Part shown: positions 24,901 through 26,979 of the stretch, piece by piece
Position numbering within the stretch: position 1 is the stretch's first letter
How the letters are laid out: the number at the start of each line of letters is the position of its first letter
DNA from: Mnemiopsis leidyi
Taxonomy: Eukaryota; Ctenophora; Tentaculata; Lobata; Bolinopsidae
Reading direction: 5' to 3'
Length of the DNA: 26,979 bases
NCBI GenBank assembly: GCA_000226015.1
Contig: JH153380.1
Span: 105,537 to 132,515, forward strand
Position numbers and translations under genes: made by a program
Notes under the pieces: generated by a model
The model's database searches: none
The model's input: the letters and a program-made list of their open reading frames with translations, nothing else
What the model was told of the DNA's origin: nothing

Positions 24901-25152
24901 CCGGTGGTGCCTCCGGGCGCCGGGGGGCCTCTACAGCCGTCTCCCCACCAGCAGTACTCGCCCCGGTACCACGCCCCCTCTCCACACGTTCAGCACTCCA
25001 CCTACAACGGGGTTGCCTTCCCCACCACCTACTCTACGTCCCCTCATTACACCACCCAGTCCACCTATCATCCCTTCCCTGGGTTCCATCACACGCCCTA
25101 CCAGCCACCTCAACCTCCACAGTCTAACAGGAACTGGTATGCGGCCATCTGA
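15816..25152 (+). CDS. CTNNB1-like: beta-catenin (Armadillo family), complete, 11 coding exons
   Basis: Joined exons: 15816-15920, 16534-16655, 17150-17259, 17901-18057, 18810-18981, 20564-20761, 20936-21100, 21654-22166, 22361-22485, 22889-23058, 24302-25152. They total 2688 nt, giving 895 aa (human is 781). Beta-catenin couples cadherins to alpha-catenin at cell junctions and, when not degraded, acts with TCF/LEF in the nucleus as the Wnt effector. Domains seen: degron at residues 111-124 (DSGIASGSTTSPPS); a segment FDWDVPFNKSSFNQTQ matching human YEWEQGFSQSFTQEQ; RAELFPD matching human RAAMFPE; alpha-catenin-binding segment ending HYQDDAEL (Tyr221 = human Tyr142); ARM repeats about 223-741 ([57 protein letters not shown]); tail 742-895. 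All introns are GT-AG and phases agree throughout. The family call is essentially certain. Exons 3-11 are firm, and exons 1-2 rest on splice sites and open frame only. Confidence 0.93.
15921..16533 (+). other. intron 1 of beta-catenin
   Basis: GT-AG (gtacat ... ctctcacag), phase 0, 613 bp. No repeat or ORF of note inside. Confidence 0.6.
16534..16655 (+). CDS. beta-catenin coding exon 2 (residues 36-76)
   Basis: Open in the frame continuing exon 1, ending in TAC AG before the donor gtagga (phase 2). Two in-phase acceptors exist: ctctcacag before 16534, or aacag before 16546, differing by four residues (SLQQ). I chose the first AG after the pyrimidine stretch. The peptide is polar and rich in Gln and Asn, with VDLEKQLHNVQTEMYMYQ suggesting a short helix. 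No family similarity recognised. Confidence 0.6.
16705..16881. repeat. 13-bp tandem repeat (tctatctcttccc) in intron 2
   Basis: About 13 copies of the 13-mer, nearly perfect (one copy reads ctcgtccc). It occupies over a third of intron 2 (16656-17149) and lies upstream of the first degron exon. It is strongly pyrimidine-rich on the sense strand. Confidence 0.97.
17150..17259 (+). CDS. beta-catenin coding exon 3 (residues 76-113), first half of degron
   Basis: The acceptor must be the cccccag before 17150. The earlier acag before 17134 would put TAA in frame straight after the junction. The exon encodes PPPMESDLMDMLGMPQ, similar in style to the human N-terminal ADLMELDMAM, then TWNNKQLIDSG, matching human SHWQQQSYLDSG. 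It ends one base into the Gly codon of DSG (donor gtgagt), so intron 3 cuts the phosphodegron. Met87 (ATG at 17181) could be an alternative start that would still keep the degron. Confidence 0.9.
17647..17862. repeat. 17-bp tandem repeat (ctcaacctagccctgcc) in intron 3
   Basis: About 13 copies with scattered substitutions, ending about 40 bp before the exon 4 acceptor. Intron 3 (17260-17900) is the one that splits the degron. The array is C-rich with almost no G on the sense strand. Confidence 0.96.
17901..18057 (+). CDS. beta-catenin coding exon 4 (residues 113-165), second half of degron
   Basis: Begins GT ATT GCA TCC, completing Gly113 and continuing IASGSTTSPPS. Counting from Asp111, Ser112, Ser116, Thr120 and Ser124 fall exactly at the human Ser33, Ser37, Thr41 and Ser45 spacing: the GSK3 sites and the CK1 priming site. 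An acidic stretch (DDGGNNDYQNGIDEE) follows, then FDWDVPFNKSSF matching the human YEWEQGFSQSF region. The exon ends TCA AG before gtaggg (phase 2). Its 157 nt are not a multiple of three. Confidence 0.95.
18058..18809 (+). other. intron 4 of beta-catenin
   Basis: GT-AG, phase 2, 752 bp. Its last 40 bp include a copy of the start of exon 5 (18771-18792 against 18815-18836). Short ORFs within it have no recognisable features. Confidence 0.85.
18810..18981 (+). CDS. beta-catenin coding exon 5 (residues 165-222), alpha-catenin-binding region
   Basis: Acceptor ctgtttcag, donor gtgaga, ends in phase 0. Encodes SQRLRAELFPDASEE (human QRVRAAMFPETLDEG), a Pro/Thr-rich linker, then TTLQTLGEPTPVSHNTM and ENIAHYQ, which aligns with the human alpha-catenin-binding helix ending INYQ. 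Tyr221 corresponds to human Tyr142, whose phosphorylation weakens alpha-catenin binding. The first 22 bases from 18815 are also present, with one mismatch, in the intron at 18771-18792. Confidence 0.95.
18982..20563 (+). other. intron 5 of beta-catenin, the largest intron
   Basis: GT-AG (gtgaga ... ctttcag), phase 0, 1582 bp. Its 3' end is open in the frame of exon 6 from an ATG at 20465, a candidate alternative start. Otherwise anonymous. Confidence 0.85.
20564..20761 (+). CDS. beta-catenin coding exon 6 (residues 223-288), ARM repeats 1-2
   Basis: Acceptor atctttcag, donor gttagt, phase 0 at both ends. DDAELAMQAIPEFAKLL is close to human DDAELATRAIPELTKLL, and ALSKKEPSMHALLSYPQL is close to human QLSKKEASRHAIMRSPQM. 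This is the start of the superhelical ARM domain. The frame stays open upstream into the intron as far as an ATG at 20465 (see findings). Confidence 0.97.
20796..20847. repeat. AT-rich degenerate repeat (ttattacttaaat) in intron 6
   Basis: Three imperfect copies of an about 17-bp ATTATTACTTA-containing motif. Intron 6 (20762-20935) is the shortest in the gene at 174 bp. Confidence 0.7.
20936..21100 (+). CDS. beta-catenin coding exon 7 (residues 289-343), ARM repeats 3-4
   Basis: Acceptor acaattcag, donor gtactg, phase 0 at both ends. Encodes VVRCCTGTLHNLSYLREGL (human TARCTAGTLHNLSHHREGL), a GIPILCELL segment (human GIPALVKML) and VLYYTITTLHNM (human VLFYAITTLHNL). A core ARM-domain exon with unambiguous homology. 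Confidence 0.98.
21126..21212. repeat. 7-bp microsatellite (acattgt) in intron 7
   Basis: Seven near-perfect acattgt units from 21126 to 21174, then degraded copies (gtatattgtatattgtacatt). Intron 7 spans 21101-21653. Confidence 0.92.
21654..22166 (+). CDS. beta-catenin coding exon 8 (residues 344-514), ARM repeats 4-9
   Basis: The largest internal exon (171 codons, phase 0 at both ends; acceptor aaatttcag, donor gttaga). Hallmarks in order: [12 protein letters not shown], a TWAVARALKTLSVC stretch, [30 protein letters not shown], and GCLSNLTCNNP. Lys434 aligns without a gap to human Lys435, one of the two charged buttons that hold TCF, cadherin and APC peptides. At the other button (human Lys312) the local alignment KYSDKPQFVAM puts Gln372 or Pro371 instead of Lys, with Lys370 nearby. 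Confidence 0.98.
22361..22485 (+). CDS. beta-catenin coding exon 9 (residues 515-556), ARM repeats 9-10
   Basis: Acceptor cctccccag, donor gtgcgt, ends in phase 2 (TAC AA). NNKKTVFRAGGLDTLLRCLL aligns with human [20 protein letters not shown], and EPLLCTLRHINYK with human EPAICALRHLTSR. Reading through the donor gives a stop at 22508. The last bases (ctacaag) begin a 47-bp unit duplicated in the following intron. Confidence 0.97.
22480..22595. repeat. 47-bp tandem duplication over the exon 9 donor site
   Basis: Copy 1 (22480-22517, 38 bp) includes the end of exon 9 and its donor. Copy 2 (22518-22564) and partial copy 3 (22565-22595) lie in intron 9 and repeat ctacaagttaatgcag and cgtattgttaaatttctaaa. 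Copies 2 and 3 both carry ctacaa|gttaat, a donor-like sequence. Confidence 0.92.
22596..22888 (+). other. rest of intron 9
   Basis: Anonymous AT-rich intronic sequence ending in a good polypyrimidine acceptor (tttccctcaccacttcag). Confidence 0.85.
22889..23058 (+). CDS. beta-catenin coding exon 10 (residues 556-613), ARM repeats 10-11
   Basis: Acceptor accacttcag, donor gtaagt, ends one base into a Gly codon (phase 1). Encodes HSEYEQTQHAFRTSGGI (human HQEAEMAQNAVRLHYGL), [21 protein letters not shown] (human [21 protein letters not shown]) and IPFFKETG (human APLREQG). The GLIRNLAL stretch is identical to human and is one of the most conserved parts of the protein. Confidence 0.98.
23059..24301 (+). 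other. intron 10 of beta-catenin
   Basis: GT-AG (gtaagt ... tttccaccag), phase 1, 1243 bp. Overlapping short ORFs (23790-24051) on both strands match no family I recognise. Confidence 0.85.
24302..25152 (+). CDS. beta-catenin coding exon 11 (residues 613-895), last ARM repeats and C-tail, stop TGA
   Basis: Acceptor tttccaccag; ends at TGA 25150-25152. ARM 11-12: the loop NENRDGIKLEDIMWESLKTL lies where human has the insertion ending GVRMEEIVEGCTGAL, followed by NSNNENLVQVALSSVV and ELIGKLCHFRNPKIAQMAAV. The ARM domain ends near residue 741. The tail (about 154 aa, human about 117) has VVDLDATTAQYRNDSF (790-805), weakly like the human DLGLD...YRQDDPSYRSF region. A low-complexity Pro/His/Tyr/Ser-rich stretch (about 813-886) follows, and the protein ends NWYAAI. 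The human-type PDZ ligand (DTDL) is absent. Confidence 0.97.
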
Positions 25153-25617
25153 TAAAGTTGTTGTAGCACTCTCCTGCTTCGCAACTCTTATAATTTATTG
25201 TTATGAGATTCTGTGTCCCTCCTACCCTTATACGATGAATGATTTGATCTGGTGAAATGTTACGGGAAACACGCCAGGGGACGAGTGTGCCGGCCAGTCG
25301 AGACCGAGAGCCCGGTCCTCTCTGAACAAGTACACCGAACAAAACTTTCCCATGAAATTGAATTGTGTCTGGGCGTGCGTCCGTGTGTTAGTTCGTTCGT
25401 GGAGTCGGTTTCCTGGCCTCCGGATGTAAGGTACAGAGCTTTGACAGAAGAACCCTAAACCCGGCCCCTGAACTTTGATACTGGATAAGTAGACTGTAGA
25501 TGGAGCAATTAACTCGAGTCAATATCTTAATTTTATTGTTTTGATTATTTTTACTACTCTTAATAATGAAGTTTTTTTCTAAAGCCGAGGAAAATAATAA
25601 TGAAAGCAATGCTTACT

Positions 25618-25623
25618 AATAAA
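25618..25623 (+). terminator. AATAAA, candidate polyadenylation signal 1
   Basis: The first canonical AATAAA downstream of the beta-catenin stop, giving a 3' UTR of about 480-490 nt if used. The surroundings are AT-rich. Confidence 0.4.
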
Positions 25624-26027
25624 ACAAGTTTTATATTTGCTAGTGGAAGTTATGCTCCAACTTTTTTGGATTGCCAATGAGTTATGCCGCTTTGAGAAGT
25701 TTTAATTTACTGTCGAAAATCATTGCAATTTTCTTGGATGGGACAATTTCGGTCTGCCACGAGAAGAAAAAACTAAAAGATGCAGTATTGAACCTAAAAT
25801 TAAATCAAAATACCGCTCGTAGTACTACATGAGCATCTAATTTGATTTGAACTTTGATAAGATCTACAAAAATTGAACTGAAATTTTCCTGTCCAACTTA
25901 TATTTTACAGCCGTCATGTCGAGTACTGTGTACGGTGTACGTGTGTTCTTTGAGCTTTTATCATTTTATACGGCTTGGAGGAAGCCCTTTGTGTGTGTCA
26001 GGCGTTTAGTTAGACACGTGTTAACAA

Positions 26028-26033
26028 AATAAA
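26028..26033 (+). terminator. AATAAA, candidate polyadenylation signal 2
   Basis: A second AATAAA in acaaaataaagcaatc, about 880 nt after the stop. It could serve a longer 3' UTR. Confidence 0.35.
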
Positions 26034-26846
26034 GCAATCGCCTAACGAAAAAGGAAAAAAGATTGATTGATGATATTAATATAAATTACGAAGCATGAGG
26101 TACTAGCCAAGTTTTTTCTTGTCAGGATGCTTGAATCGTAAATATTTTCTGAAATTTCAACCTGTAAACTTTATTTAAAAAACTCCGGACCTTGTGGAGA
26201 TTATTTAGCTCATTTGAAAAAAATGCCAGGGTATTACAAATAGTAATAGTACTACTCACATTCCTTGCTTTTCCAATTTTATCATTAGGATGCATTAAGT
26301 TTAACAATGACATTTTAGTATTTTAAACAAATTGAAGCTTCGACTTTTATTTTTTACACTAATAATCTTTTGGTTTCGACGAAAGTTAAACTAAAAGTTC
26401 AACTTCAACTTGACATTGCGGATAAACCATTCACCAATTCCAAAGAAGGCCGTGCAAAAACGTAGTTGTGGTTAGTCACAGTTATCCCAACAATAACACT
26501 TAACAGTAGTACTGTGAGCCAATTTTTTTGCAATGGGTCACAACGTGATCAGACAAGATCGTAGCACGTATGGAAACGTAGAAAGAGCCACGCAGCGCCC
26601 GGTATTGTGCAGCACGCACCCTCTTGTCATTTTATTCAAATTCAAAATTCAAATTCCCCTCTATTCGCTTCGAATGAGGTTCGGACAAAGTCAGACAACG
26701 CCCGGTAAAACACCTGGTTAGATTTGTCGCGGTGATACTGCATACCTCGTCGCGGTGATACCCGACTCACGCAGCTAAAGCTAAACGAGATCGTTTCGTT
26801 AGAACGGTAGACGGATATCATCTCGTCAAGGTTAGATTTGTAATTG

Positions 26847-26979
26847 TAGGTAGATAACCTACTGTCGCGGCCATCACGCGCTCTCACTCAGTCAACGGGC
26901 GATGCGCGTCTAGAATTTCTTCGCCAGGCCAGAAATGCGTGGCAGCGCGTGATGGCCGCGACAGTAGGTTATCAACCTA
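26847..26979. mobile_element. 36-bp inverted repeat, candidate foldback/MITE element (truncated by the window)
   Basis: Left arm 26847-26882 and right arm 26944-26979 are reverse complements over 36 bp with one mismatch, around a 61-bp loop. The arms share a core of ctactgtcgcggccatcacg. The right arm reaches the last base, so the repeat may extend further. No transposase ORF is seen. A non-autonomous element or a long-hairpin repeat is the likeliest explanation. Confidence 0.7.

Larger units (their letters stand above)
25153..26846 (+). other. 3' UTR and downstream anonymous DNA
   Basis: The 3' UTR probably ends near 25640 or 26050 (AATAAA at 25618 and 26028). The region is AT-rich. After about 26050 no gene is visible. 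There is an attcaaattc direct repeat near 26636-26658 and two copies of gtcgcggtgatac (26726-26738, 26749-26761), probably part of the foldback element at the right edge. Confidence 0.55.

Overview
The window is animal nuclear DNA. It has long non-coding stretches, many micro- and minisatellites, GT-AG introns and one recognisable protein-coding gene. That gene is a complete beta-catenin (Armadillo/CTNNB1 family) on the + strand, spread over 11 coding exons from 15816 to 25152. The joined reading frame is 2688 nt (895 codons plus TGA), and all ten introns are GT-AG with matching phases. The encoded protein has a canonical beta-TrCP/GSK3/CK1 phosphodegron (DSGIASG...), an alpha-catenin-binding segment ending in the equivalent of human Tyr142, a 12-repeat ARM domain and a long C-terminal tail rich in Pro, His and Tyr. 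The degron and ARM domain identify an animal. The ARM domain is clearly diverged from vertebrate and fly proteins, so an early-branching or fast-evolving invertebrate lineage is likely, but the phylum cannot be named from this window.

Layout. Positions 1-15782 are non-coding as far as I can see. They carry tandem arrays of 44 bp (left edge), 42 bp (4433-4766) and 49 bp (8944-9179), a large (CA)n tract containing a 972-base assembly gap (11840-12811), and several short degenerate repeats. Two spots look promoter-like: a duplicated CCAATCA-N16-TCACGTG module at 10432-10505 and a TATAAAA at 11401. A plausible 3' splice site just upstream of the first coding exon (15781/15782) suggests that a non-coding leader exon lies further upstream, so the promoter may be several kb away.

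From 15816 to 25152 the beta-catenin exons alternate with introns of 174-1582 bp. Several introns carry their own minisatellites: 13 bp in intron 2, 17 bp in intron 3, 7 bp in intron 7 and 47 bp in intron 9. The degron is split across exons 3 and 4 by a phase-1 intron.

From 25153 onward there is a 3' UTR with candidate AATAAA signals, then anonymous DNA. The window ends inside a near-perfect 36-bp inverted repeat (26847-26882 against 26944-26979) that looks like a foldback element.

I found no bacterial-type operon, CRISPR array, rRNA or convincing tRNA. The most interesting material is the architecture of this divergent beta-catenin gene (split degron, long N-terminus, possible degron-less products, altered N-terminal charged button, unusual C-tail) and the spaced CCAAT/E-box module upstream. 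Similarity statements rest on recall of family sequences and hand alignment, not on a computed search.
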